The notes under the pieces are model-generated. The model had not been told where the DNA came from. It searched no databases and was given only the letters and a program-made list of their open reading frames with translations. DNA of 64,000 bases from positions 2,277,501 to 2,341,500 of the forward strand of contig NZ_CP019419.1 in NCBI RefSeq assembly GCF_001975665.1, in the 5' to 3' direction. The position numbers and the translations under genes were made by a program. The first letter of the stretch is position 1. Every line of letters starts with the position of its first letter. Of the stretch, positions 35,587 to 44,391 are shown one piece after another. The stretch is from Polaribacter reichenbachii (lineage in GTDB: Bacteria; Bacteroidota; Bacteroidia; Flavobacteriales; Flavobacteriaceae).

Positions 35587-36450
35587 ATGAAAAAAGCAAA
35601 TGTCATTGCAGAAATTGGTTGTAACCACAAAGGAGATATTGAAATTGCAAAGGAATTAATTAAAGTCGCAAAAATATTTTGCAATGCAGATGTTGTGAAA
35701 TTTCAAAAAAGAAACAACAAAGAATTATTAACAGAGGAACAATATAATGCGCCCCACCCAAATCCCGTAAATTCCTATGGAGACACCTATGGTGCGCACA
35801 GAGAATTTTTAGAATTTTCTTTAGAACAAAATAGGGAGTTAAAAGAATATTGTGAAGATTTAGGAATAATATGGTCAACTTCAACATGGGATTTAACATC
35901 TGCTAAAGAAATAGCTTCTTTAAAACCTAAGTTAATTAAAATACCTTCGGCTTGTAACAATAATTACGAGATGCTAGGTTGGTTATGTGAAAATTATGAA
36001 GGAGAAATTCATTGTTCAACAGGTATGACCACAAAAGATGAAATTGAAGAGTTAGTTTCATTTTTTGAAAGTAAAGGTAAAAACAAAGATCTAGTATTAT
36101 ACAATTGTACTTCAGGTTATCCTGTTCCTTTTGAAGATGTTTGTTTATTAGACATTACGTTATTAATTGAGAAATATGGAAAAAGAGTAAAAGAAATTGG
36201 ATTTTCAGGTCATCATTTAGGTATTGCTGTTGATATTGCTGCTTATACATTAGGGGCAACTTGGGTAGAAAGACACTATACATTAGATAGAACTTGGAAA
36301 GGTACTGATCATTCAGCTTCTTTGGAGCCTGCTGGTTTAAGAAAACTTGTAAGAGACTTAAGAGCTGTTGAACAAGCATTAACATTTAAACAATCTGATA
36401 TATTAGATATTGAAGCTGTTCAAAGAGAAAAATTGAAAAATAAGAAATAA
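35587..36450 (+). CDS. NeuB-family sialic/nonulosonic acid synthase lacking SAF domain
   Basis: 287 residues. IAEIGCNHKGDIEIAKELI, VVKFQKRNN, IKIPSACNNNYEML, HCSTGMTTKDEIEEL, LYNCTSGYPVPFEDV, GFSGHHLGIAVDIAAYTLGA and the C-terminal VERHYTLDRTWKGTDHSASLEP show a complete PEP-condensing TIM barrel. It stops soon after the barrel (LRAVEQAL...), about 60 residues short of typical NeuB (~345), so the C-terminal SAF/antifreeze-like domain that caps the neighbouring active site is absent. No frameshift is seen; the downstream DNA does not encode it. Confidence 0.88.
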   Translation: MKKANVIAEIGCNHKGDIEIAKELIKVAKIFCNADVVKFQKRNNKELLTEEQYNAPHPNPVNSYGDTYGAHREFLEFSLEQNRELKEYCEDLGIIWSTSTWDLTSAKEIASLKPKLIKIPSACNNNYEMLGWLCENYEGEIHCSTGMTTKDEIEELVSFFESKGKNKDLVLYNCTSGYPVPFEDVCLLDITLLIEKYGKRVKEIGFSGHHLGIAVDIAAYTLGATWVERHYTLDRTWKGTDHSASLEPAGLRKLVRDLRAVEQALTFKQSDILDIEAVQREKLKNKK

Positions 36451-36455
36451 CAAAA

Positions 36456-36490
36456 TAAAAGAATCAGATTAGTATAATTTGGTTCTTTTA
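36456..36490 (+). terminator. Hairpin after the NeuB-like gene, weak terminator
   Basis: TAAAAGAATC (36456-36465) pairs with GGTTCTTTTA (36481-36490), 10 bp with one G-U, loop of fifteen. No T-run follows, so partial termination or RNA stabilisation is as likely as full termination. Confidence 0.4.
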
Positions 36491-36574
36491 TATAAACTTA
36501 ATTTAGTTTTTAATTACATAATGTAGTACCTCAATTTTTCAGAGGGTTAAGATTTTTAATAAATAAAAAAATAT

Positions 36575-36973
36575 ATGGAACTTAATAAAAGATTAATTGT
36601 AGATCTTGATGATACCATCTCTATAACAACAGAGGGAGATTACTTTAATAGTAAACCAATTAAAGATACTATTGATGCATTAAATAAGTACAAAGAAGAA
36701 GGTTTTGAGATCGTTATTAATACAAGTCGAAATATGAGAACTTATAAAGGTAACATTGGTAAAATAAGTATTTTTACCCTGCCAAATATTATTGATTGGC
36801 TTAAGAAACATCAAGTACCATTTGATGAGGTACGTATTGGAAAACCATGGTGTGGGTTTAAAGGATTTTATATTGATGATAAAGCAATACGACCATCCGA
36901 ATTTCATAAATATTCATATGAAGAAATTCAAGAATTATTAGCTGAAGAGAAAAAATATATCCGTTTAAAATGA
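36575..36973 (+). CDS. Small HAD-superfamily phosphatase of capsule loci
   Basis: 132 residues. HAD motif I is IVDLDDTISI (nucleophile and acid/base aspartates), motif II VINTSRNM, motif III lysine in RIGKPW, motif IV FYIDDKAIRP. The cap domain is minimal. Such short HADs accompany sugar or polyol-phosphate metabolism in capsule gene clusters. The stop overlaps the next start (ATGA at 36970), implying translational coupling with the nucleotidyltransferase-kinase. It begins a three-gene cassette (36575, 36970, 38520). Substrate unknown. Confidence 0.78.
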   Translation: MELNKRLIVDLDDTISITTEGDYFNSKPIKDTIDALNKYKEEGFEIVINTSRNMRTYKGNIGKISIFTLPNIIDWLKKHQVPFDEVRIGKPWCGFKGFYIDDKAIRPSEFHKYSYEEIQELLAEEKKYIRLK

Positions 36974-38517
36974 TTTTGATAAACTCAGCAGCATATGTAA
37001 GTACAGGGTTAAATGCTGAATTCGGAAAGCTCCCCCCTTGTATGTTACCTTTGCAAAATAGAAGATTGTACTTTCATCAACTAAAGTTATTTAGTAAAGA
37101 GGAAGAAATTGTTTTATCCTTACCTAAGTGCTATACTTTGTCAGAATATGATAAAACTTATTTGGAGGAACATAATGTTGGGATTGTATTTGTACCTAAG
37201 GATTTAAGTTTAGGAGAATCTATCATTTATACACTTAACGTACTTGCTCGTTTCGATGAGCCTTTAACAATTTTACATGGTGATACATTAATAGATAAAG
37301 CACCTGAAGGAATCGACTTATGTGGTATTGCCAATGCTGAAGATGATTATAATTGGAGTTACTATGAAGATTTAGATGGTAGTTATGTCTATGCAGGGTA
37401 TTTTGCATTTGCTTCTCAGCCGTTGTTAATTAGAGCAATTTTGGAGCACGATTTTTCCTTTATAGATGGTGTTAAGACATATAATCAATCAAATAAATTA
37501 AAACACATAAAAGTTAGTAATTGGTTGGATTTTGGTATGGTTAATTCTTATTACCGCTCCAAATCACAGATGACAACACAGCGCGTTTTTAATGATTTGA
37601 GAATAAATTCACATTCAGTTGTTAAATATAGCTCTGATAAAAATAAAATATTAGCAGAAGCAAATTGGTTTAAAACGATTCCTAAAGAGTTAAAACATTT
37701 TATTCCAGCTTTATGGGAGAGTGGTGTAACAAATGATGCAAAGGGGTTTTATGAGATTGAGTATTTTTATTTGAGTTCATTAGCTGATCTTTTTGTTTTT
37801 GGTAAGAATCCTGAGTTCGTATGGAAAATTATATTAAAAGCATGCAAAGAATTTATTGATACAAATGCTAAATATACTCCTGATAATAAGGTGGAAATTG
37901 CAAAAAATAGCTTGTTACTTTATGGTAATAAAACAAGATTACGCTTAACAAGATATTGTAAAGAATGGGATATTGATATGGATCATACATGGTGTATAAA
38001 CGGTAAGGAGGTTCCTTCTCTAAATAACATTGTAGAAGAAATTTCGAATGAGTTATCCTTACCAAATCCCGATAACATTCATATACTGCACGGAGATTTC
38101 GGGTTTAGTAATATTTTGTATGATTTCAAATCTCAATCAATTAAAGTAATAGATCCTAGAGGAGTTGATATGGAAGGTAAATATTCTATATATGGTGATA
38201 TTAGATATGATGTCGCTAAATTGGCCCACTCTGTAATAGGTATGTATGATTTTATTATAGGTGGTAATTACCATATTAATATTCCTGATGATTATTCAAT
38301 GAATTTACATTTTCCTTTGGAAGAAAATATTAAGAATGTACAGTTGTATTTTAGAACAATGAAGTTTGCCGGACAAACTTTAGAACAATTGAAAGTATAT
38401 CCAATATTAGTACATTTATTTCTTTCAATGTTACCATTACATGCAGATAACCCATCTCGTCAAAAAGCGATGCTTTCAAATGCTTTACGTCTATTTGTTG
38501 AATATAAAAACTACTAA
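36970..38517 (+). CDS. Fusion of nucleotidyltransferase-like and choline/aminoglycoside kinase-like domains
   Basis: 515 residues. Residues ~1-230 resemble a sugar nucleotidyltransferase, but the loop is INSAAYVSTGLNAEFGKLPP instead of the usual GxGxR...PK; a possible metal site ILHGDTLID follows and SNWLDFGMVNSYYRSK resembles the nucleotidyltransferase end. Residues ~230-515 have a phosphotransferase fold: ILHGDFGFSNILYD near 371-384 (HGDxxxxN catalytic loop) and KVIDPRGVD (metal-binding Asp). By analogy to LicA/LicC or Fkp it may phosphorylate and activate a small alcohol or sugar. It is 4 bases overlapped with the HAD gene and 2 bases from the next nucleotidyltransferase. No exact functional match is known to me. 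Confidence 0.72.
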   Translation: MILINSAAYVSTGLNAEFGKLPPCMLPLQNRRLYFHQLKLFSKEEEIVLSLPKCYTLSEYDKTYLEEHNVGIVFVPKDLSLGESIIYTLNVLARFDEPLTILHGDTLIDKAPEGIDLCGIANAEDDYNWSYYEDLDGSYVYAGYFAFASQPLLIRAILEHDFSFIDGVKTYNQSNKLKHIKVSNWLDFGMVNSYYRSKSQMTTQRVFNDLRINSHSVVKYSSDKNKILAEANWFKTIPKELKHFIPALWESGVTNDAKGFYEIEYFYLSSLADLFVFGKNPEFVWKIILKACKEFIDTNAKYTPDNKVEIAKNSLLLYGNKTRLRLTRYCKEWDIDMDHTWCINGKEVPSLNNIVEEISNELSLPNPDNIHILHGDFGFSNILYDFKSQSIKVIDPRGVDMEGKYSIYGDIRYDVAKLAHSVIGMYDFIIGGNYHINIPDDYSMNLHFPLEENIKNVQLYFRTMKFAGQTLEQLKVYPILVHLFLSMLPLHADNPSRQKAMLSNALRLFVEYKNY

Positions 38518-38519
38518 AA

Positions 38520-39263
38520 ATGACAATAATTATCCCAATGGCGGGACTTAGTTCTCGTTTTACAAAAGCAGGGTATACTTTACCTAAATATATGTTGTAT
38601 GCCGGAGATAAAAGTTTATTTAATATTTCGGTCAATAGCTTTAAGAATTACTTTGATAGCGTAAATTTTGTTTTTATTGCTAGAAAATTATTTGATACTG
38701 AAGTTTTTATCAAAAAAGAATGCACTCTTTTGGGAATAAAAAAATATCAAACAGTAATGTTAGATCACCCTACAAATGGACAAGCTGAAACTGTAATGTT
38801 GGGTATAAAAAATGCTAATTTAGATCAGGATGAATCCATTTTAATATTTAACATAGATACTTTTCGGCCTAATTATAGTTATCCAAAAGATATATTAAAT
38901 TGGGATGGCTACTTAGAAGTATTTAAAGGTCAGGGAGCAAATTGGTCATATGCTAAAACAATAAGTTCAGATTCTACCGTTGTTATTGAAACCGCTGAAA
39001 AAGTTGAAATTTCAGATAATTGTTCTACTGGTTTATATTATTTTAAATCAGTATCATCATTCTTAGATATATATAATAATATACAAACTGATTCATTTAG
39101 ACATCATAAGGAATTGTATATAGCTCCTTTATATAATAGCTTGATTAAAAAGGGAGCAGAAGTGCATATCCACGTTATTGAGAGAAAAGATGTCATATTT
39201 TGCGGAGTTCCTGAAGAATACTTAGATTTTATTAATAAAAAACAGTATATCTCACTGTTATAA
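38520..39263 (+). CDS. Sugar-1-phosphate nucleotidyltransferase-like protein
   Basis: 247 residues. TIIIPMAGLSSRFTKAGYTLPKYML is a canonical nucleotide-binding loop with lysine; ILIFNIDTFRP is the DxD-like metal site. It starts 2 bases after the fusion gene. Ends near 247 residues without a left-handed beta-helix domain, so it is the short (CTP/UTP-type) form. Together with the two upstream genes it forms a compact cassette in which kinase, two nucleotidyltransferases and a phosphatase meet. Confidence 0.78.
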   Translation: MTIIIPMAGLSSRFTKAGYTLPKYMLYAGDKSLFNISVNSFKNYFDSVNFVFIARKLFDTEVFIKKECTLLGIKKYQTVMLDHPTNGQAETVMLGIKNANLDQDESILIFNIDTFRPNYSYPKDILNWDGYLEVFKGQGANWSYAKTISSDSTVVIETAEKVEISDNCSTGLYYFKSVSSFLDIYNNIQTDSFRHHKELYIAPLYNSLIKKGAEVHIHVIERKDVIFCGVPEEYLDFINKKQYISLL

Positions 39264-39334
39264 TTTTATAAATACGTCTTATGTTTTAGAAATGTTAATT
39301 CACATAATATAAAGTACTGAGCATTAAACTTAAT

Positions 39335-40774
39335 ATGATAAAATCAAAACTAGGAGGATTCCTTAAAAATAAACAAGGTTTTCTTAGAAACTTTTCGATA
39401 CTAACTTTTGCTAGTCTATTTGCAGTAGCGGTAAATTTACTTGTAAATATTTATTTAACAAGAGCAGTAAGTACAGAAATATATGGTGCATATGGTGTAG
39501 TTTTATCTGTAGTTAACATTTTACTTGTAATGTCATCGTTAGGTCTACGGCATATTGTCATTATAAATATTGCGAGAAATCAAACGGATTCTAAATTTCA
39601 TTTTGAAAATGCAATGATTCTTAGAGTTTTAGGTTACTTTATAATTGCAATACTATATTTTGGATATTCTCTTATAATCAACAATTACTCTCTATATTTT
39701 AATTTGCTAATTCTTGTATATTTATTACTGCTAAGTATCTGGGATGGCATTCAAAATTTGGCCTTTGGTATGGAAAGGATGGAGTTTACTGGATATTTAA
39801 ATGCTGGAGGTTATTTTCTTATCCTAATGCTTTTAATTATAGTTCCTAGCAAGGATATTACAGTAGAAACAATACTTATTATATTAATACTCGTACAGGT
39901 AATAAAGAATGCTTTTTATTATAAAATATGTACAAAAATAAACTTACTAACTTATGTAAATAATAAAACTTTAATAGATAAAGAGTATTTGATTCAATTA
40001 TTTAGAAAAAGTTTTCCATATTATATTATGGCTTTTTTGACACTATTTACATCTCAAGTCCCAATCCTATTCTTAGAAAAAAATTCGAATCTTTCTGAGG
40101 TTGCTTATTTGAATGCAGCAAATAAACTGATGATACCTATTTCTTTAATTTTATCGACAGCTTTGACCGCTTTATTTCCAAATCTAGCAAAAAGTTATTT
40201 AAAGGATAAAATAAAGTTCATGAAAAACATTAGTAATGCTCTCATTTTTATTTTAATCTTTGGTAGCATAGGTTGTTTACTAATAAATTTATTTAGGGAA
40301 GAGATTGTTGAAATTGTTTTTGGAGATAATTACACTAATACGGGGGTTATACTTATGACTCAAGCTTGGTTTGTCTTATTTAATACTATTTTCGGTTTAA
40401 TCGGTTTGGTTCTTGGAGCTACAGATAACCAAAAGCTTTTAGCAAAGTTATCTATTTGTTATGCTTTAGTAAATACGCCAATTCTATGGTATGGTTCTTA
40501 TTTTGGAGCTAAATATGTATCTTATGCTTATTTAATAGGAGGTATAATAAACATGGCTTACCATTATTATTTTTTCTTAAAAGTTTTACCGAAAAAAATA
40601 GATAGTAAAATTACCTTATACTTTTTTGCTACTTTATTTGGAGGTATATTTTTGTCAATAATTATGCCCGTTAATCTAAATTTAGTATTTAGGGTATTAA
40701 TGGCACTTTTTTTAATATTAATCCTCGGGGTATTTATCAAAAAGAAATTTATAAAAAATAGAACATATGAATAA
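39335..40774 (+). CDS. wzx: O-unit flippase, Wzx type
   Basis: 479 residues, about twelve to fourteen hydrophobic helices spread over the full length. FLRNFSILTFASLFAVAVNLLVNIYLTR at the N-terminus and YLNAANKLMIPISLILSTALTALFPNLA in the second half are typical of the polysaccharide biosynthesis (MVF/Wzx) family. Translocates undecaprenyl-linked repeat units across the inner membrane. Overlaps the next gene by 8 bases. GC content is very low, as usual for flippase genes. Confidence 0.9.
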   Translation: MIKSKLGGFLKNKQGFLRNFSILTFASLFAVAVNLLVNIYLTRAVSTEIYGAYGVVLSVVNILLVMSSLGLRHIVIINIARNQTDSKFHFENAMILRVLGYFIIAILYFGYSLIINNYSLYFNLLILVYLLLLSIWDGIQNLAFGMERMEFTGYLNAGGYFLILMLLIIVPSKDITVETILIILILVQVIKNAFYYKICTKINLLTYVNNKTLIDKEYLIQLFRKSFPYYIMAFLTLFTSQVPILFLEKNSNLSEVAYLNAANKLMIPISLILSTALTALFPNLAKSYLKDKIKFMKNISNALIFILIFGSIGCLLINLFREEIVEIVFGDNYTNTGVILMTQAWFVLFNTIFGLIGLVLGATDNQKLLAKLSICYALVNTPILWYGSYFGAKYVSYAYLIGGIINMAYHYYFFLKVLPKKIDSKITLYFFATLFGGIFLSIIMPVNLNLVFRVLMALFLILILGVFIKKKFIKNRTYE

Positions 40775-41900
40775 ATATTTTTTCAATTCTTTAAAAAAAG
40801 TAATTAGTAAGTTTTCCTTTTACAGTTTTAAGTTATTGAACAGTAATCATCAAATCAGCTTTTTTAGTAGTATTATTAAAGGACTTGAAAGATCTTCAAA
40901 TTCATATGTTACATATTACGAAAGACCTGTTATCCCAAGTAATTTAAATAATATTACTATAGATCCTGTCAATGAGAAACTTGCCATAGTAATACAGGGA
41001 CCCATTAAAAAAGATAATCATTTTACTTTTGAAACAGTTAAATGGTACCAAAATATTTTTCCTAATTCTAGAATAGTTGTTTCTACTTGGAAAGACGAAG
41101 ACATAAAGGAAGTTAAGTTATTAAAAAGTTTAGGAATAGAAGTACTTTTAAATAATAAGCCAGAAATATCAGGTATGGGAAATATGAATTTTCAGGTAAA
41201 AAGTACACTTGAAGGTATAAAGTGGGCTGAACAAATTGGTTGCGAATATGTTATTAAGACTAGAACAGATCAGAGAATTTACAAAGAGAATTTATTTCAA
41301 TATTTACTATCACTTCAATTATGCTTTCCTGTAGATAAAATTTATTCAACTTTAAACCAACAAGAAAGAATAATTATGTTTGAAGGTAATGTTCCAGGAA
41401 ACATGTTTATTCCATTTCATTTTTGCGACTTTTTTTATTTTGGAAAATTAAAAGATATACTCAGTTATTTTAGTAAACAATGGGATGATACTACTAATTG
41501 GTTAAATAACTCTGAAAGAGGCCAGCAAATGAGGGGATTTAAAGAAAGTAATGTTTCAGTTTCTAAAGCTCATTCAATTGCAGCTCCTGAAGTTATTTTA
41601 AATAGAAATTATTTAAAGAATAATGGAATTAGTACAGATATATTTTCACTTGAAGATTCTTGGGCTTATGCAAAATCACACTTGATAACAATTGGTTGGG
41701 AAGACTTAGGGCTTTTTTGGTATAAATATGATAAAAATTATAATGAAAGTTACTTAAGAAATACACAAAGAAATGACGAAAAAACAAATATTTATAAATA
41801 TACATGGAGCTTTGTAAACTGGATGGCTGTTTATGGAAAACAGCTTAAACCGACTGAGGAAATGAAAAACTATTGTAAGAAAGGTTTAAATGATGTTTAA
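40767..41900 (+). CDS. WavE-family glycosyltransferase-like protein
   Basis: 377 residues. LAIVIQGPIKKDNHFTFETV, NSRIVVSTWKDED and EYVIKTRTDQRIYKENLF resemble the WavE lipopolysaccharide synthesis family (first found in Vibrio LPS core loci). The TRTDQR segment may be the metal-binding site. It overlaps both neighbours (8 bases with wzx, 1 base with the polymerase), so they are translationally coupled. Sugar specificity unknown. Confidence 0.8.
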   Translation: MNKYFFNSLKKVISKFSFYSFKLLNSNHQISFFSSIIKGLERSSNSYVTYYERPVIPSNLNNITIDPVNEKLAIVIQGPIKKDNHFTFETVKWYQNIFPNSRIVVSTWKDEDIKEVKLLKSLGIEVLLNNKPEISGMGNMNFQVKSTLEGIKWAEQIGCEYVIKTRTDQRIYKENLFQYLLSLQLCFPVDKIYSTLNQQERIIMFEGNVPGNMFIPFHFCDFFYFGKLKDILSYFSKQWDDTTNWLNNSERGQQMRGFKESNVSVSKAHSIAAPEVILNRNYLKNNGISTDIFSLEDSWAYAKSHLITIGWEDLGLFWYKYDKNYNESYLRNTQRNDEKTNIYKYTWSFVNWMAVYGKQLKPTEEMKNYCKKGLNDV

Positions 41901-43135
41901 TGAAAAAATTTTATAGCCCTAAAACTAATTCAATAATTATATTAGTATTTTTTGTTTTAATGGAAAATATCTTTTACTTGATAGATAAAGATACTTTCCA
42001 AATTTTACCTGGTATTTCCTATTTAGATACCTATTTAATATTTTTCTTATACTTTTGTTTTAGAAGTATTAAAGCCATTAATAAAAACATCAAATACCGT
42101 TTTGGTTGGTTAGTATTTGGTTTATTAATCTTTATAATAATAAGTGCCATTAAAGCTAATTTAAATTCAGGACAAAGTATTCTTCTAGGTATTGGATCGC
42201 AACGAGATTACTTTTTTATATTATTGAGTTATTACCCAATTAACACTTTATTTAAAAGGAATAAAATCAATATAAAAACTCTAAAAAAAGGTTTTTTATT
42301 TATCGGGGTTTTGGCAGGATTAATCTATTTTTTTCAACAAGTTGTTTATGAGCAGATTATATTTGTGTTTGTTCATTCAAATTATAGATATGGTTCTATT
42401 AGGTTGTATTTTGATAGTGCATTAATTCTAATATCACTGTTTATTGCTCTTGATTATTTATTTAAAAAATGGAAAATGAAATATTTGGTTGTTATAATAA
42501 TTGGCTTCTTATATGAACTTTTTGTTTCTAAAGGAAGACTTGAGTTATTGGCGGTTATTACAACTATATTTATAGCGTATAACTTACGTTCTCTTTCTTT
42601 TAATACAAGGATTTTTGGTGCTTTTTTTATTTCTATTTTGATGTATTTTTTTATTAATAGTATTTATTTTGATGCTTTTTTTGATAATGGTGGTAGTGTT
42701 GTTAATAACACAACGGAAATAAGAAATAAAGGAAGATCGTTGTATTTACTAGGATTATTATCATCAATTACAAATTTTATTTTTGGGTGGGGTTACCCAC
42801 ATATTTCAAATGCCAAAGCAATGCAAGCATCAGGAGCTGATAAAAATATGTTTCTTGTAGATAATGGATTATTTGGATTTTTCTTTGTTTATGGAGCCTT
42901 AGGTTTATCTCTTATTCTATCTGTTTATTATAAGTTGCTAAAATTCTCAATAAAGATTAGGAAAAAAGTTAATGATCAGTTTCATCTATATTTAGTTATA
43001 TTTATAATATTTCTTTCTTATAATATCATTTTTTGGTGGTGGAAGCCAGCTTGGACCTTATTATTAGTTATATTAATGTCATATGTAGAGTTGATGTATG
43101 AAAGATACGCAATAAATAAAAATAGAATAATGTAA
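41900..43135 (+). CDS. wzy: O-antigen polymerase, Wzy-like
   Basis: 411 residues, about ten to eleven predicted membrane helices and a large polar loop near residues 265-310 (NNTTEIRNKGRSLYLLGLL, GWGYPHISNAKAMQ), the usual Wzy/ligase layout. No conserved sequence motif is expected, so the call rests on topology, length and position between wzx and the glycosyltransferases. An O-antigen ligase is the alternative. Local GC drops to about 20% (12 of 60 in line 42601). Confidence 0.75.
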   Translation: MKKFYSPKTNSIIILVFFVLMENIFYLIDKDTFQILPGISYLDTYLIFFLYFCFRSIKAINKNIKYRFGWLVFGLLIFIIISAIKANLNSGQSILLGIGSQRDYFFILLSYYPINTLFKRNKINIKTLKKGFLFIGVLAGLIYFFQQVVYEQIIFVFVHSNYRYGSIRLYFDSALILISLFIALDYLFKKWKMKYLVVIIIGFLYELFVSKGRLELLAVITTIFIAYNLRSLSFNTRIFGAFFISILMYFFINSIYFDAFFDNGGSVVNNTTEIRNKGRSLYLLGLLSSITNFIFGWGYPHISNAKAMQASGADKNMFLVDNGLFGFFFVYGALGLSLILSVYYKLLKFSIKIRKKVNDQFHLYLVIFIIFLSYNIIFWWWKPAWTLLLVILMSYVELMYERYAINKNRIM

Positions 43136-43274
43136 AAAATATCTGTACTTATCAAATTTTATGTATTTTATGCTGTTTTTTACCTTTAAAGATGGTGCAG
43201 AATTTATATAAGATACATCTCTATAGGTAAGTATATTTATTACTAAATTTTAGATTAATCAGTTGAAATAATTA

Positions 43275-44324
43275 ATGTTAATGATTAAACATATTGTACA
43301 TATAAATTTCTCGATTACGGTTGGTGGCATAGATACTATGTTGGTTGATATTCTTAATGAGCAATGTAAAATTGCAAGAACAACACTTGTAATTATTAAT
43401 GATAAGATAGATGATACAGTTTTAAAAACTCTAAATCCTGAAGTTAGAGTTATTAAAATTAATAGAAAAGAAGGAGCTAAAGATGTATTAAAAATCTTTA
43501 AACTTAATATGATTTTATTTAAGTTAAACCCAAGCATTATACATTGTCATAATTCAAACGTTGTAAACTTTTTAGTTTTTAAAAAATGTCCTATTGTTTT
43601 AACAGTACATGATATTAATTATAGTACAAAATCGTATCATAAATACACGCACATATTCGCTATTTCTAAAGCGGTTAAAAGAGATATTGAAAAAAATGGC
43701 AACTTTCCAGTTTCAGTAATATATAATGGTGTTAATGAACAATTAATTAGAAGAAAAACAGAACAAAACAATAAAGAAGAATTTAAGCTGGTTATTGTAA
43801 GTAGGTTAGAACATGTTAAAAAAGGACAAGACTTAGCATTAAAAGCAATTAAAAACCTTAGTAGTAACTATAAAGTAAGATTAGATTTAATAGGTAATGG
43901 TAATTCTTTAGCGTATTTAAAAAACTTAACATTAGAATTAGGGTTAAATGATAAAGTAAATTTTCTAGGAGTAAAATCTAGAAATTATATTCATGAAAAT
44001 TTAAAAAACTACGATTTGTTGATACAACCTTCTAGGTATGAAGGGTTTGGATTGACGATTGTAGAGGCTATGTTTGCTAAAATACCGGTACTTGCCTCTG
44101 ATATTGATGGACCTAGTGAAATTTTAAATAAAGGTGAATTTGGTTTTTGTTTTAAAAGTAATAATTTAGAAGATTTAATTCTTAAATTAGATGCAATTAT
44201 TTTTAATTATACCTCTTTTTATAATAAGTCTGTAAATAAAGCTTATTTAAGAGCAAAAGAAGAATTTTCAATTTCTAGCACATCTAAAAATTATATTAAT
44301 TATTACAAAAAAATACTAAAATAG
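43275..44324 (+). CDS. Glycosyltransferase family 4-like
   Basis: 349 residues, GT-B fold. Begins with HINFSITVGGIDTMLVDIL, has IIHCHNSNVVNFLVF, VIVSRLEHVKKGQDLALKAI and the EX7E block YEGFGLTIVEAMFAKIP with SDIDGPSEIL. Retaining glycosyltransferase that adds one sugar to the lipid-linked unit. An alternative start, ATG 43281, is 6 bases on. A 139-base AT-rich gap precedes it. Confidence 0.88.
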   Translation: MLMIKHIVHINFSITVGGIDTMLVDILNEQCKIARTTLVIINDKIDDTVLKTLNPEVRVIKINRKEGAKDVLKIFKLNMILFKLNPSIIHCHNSNVVNFLVFKKCPIVLTVHDINYSTKSYHKYTHIFAISKAVKRDIEKNGNFPVSVIYNGVNEQLIRRKTEQNNKEEFKLVIVSRLEHVKKGQDLALKAIKNLSSNYKVRLDLIGNGNSLAYLKNLTLELGLNDKVNFLGVKSRNYIHENLKNYDLLIQPSRYEGFGLTIVEAMFAKIPVLASDIDGPSEILNKGEFGFCFKSNNLEDLILKLDAIIFNYTSFYNKSVNKAYLRAKEEFSISSTSKNYINYYKKILK

Positions 44325-44391
44325 TATAACATATATTTTAAATTTATTGTACTAAAATGTATAATATCTTATAAAAAATATTAAATATTAT

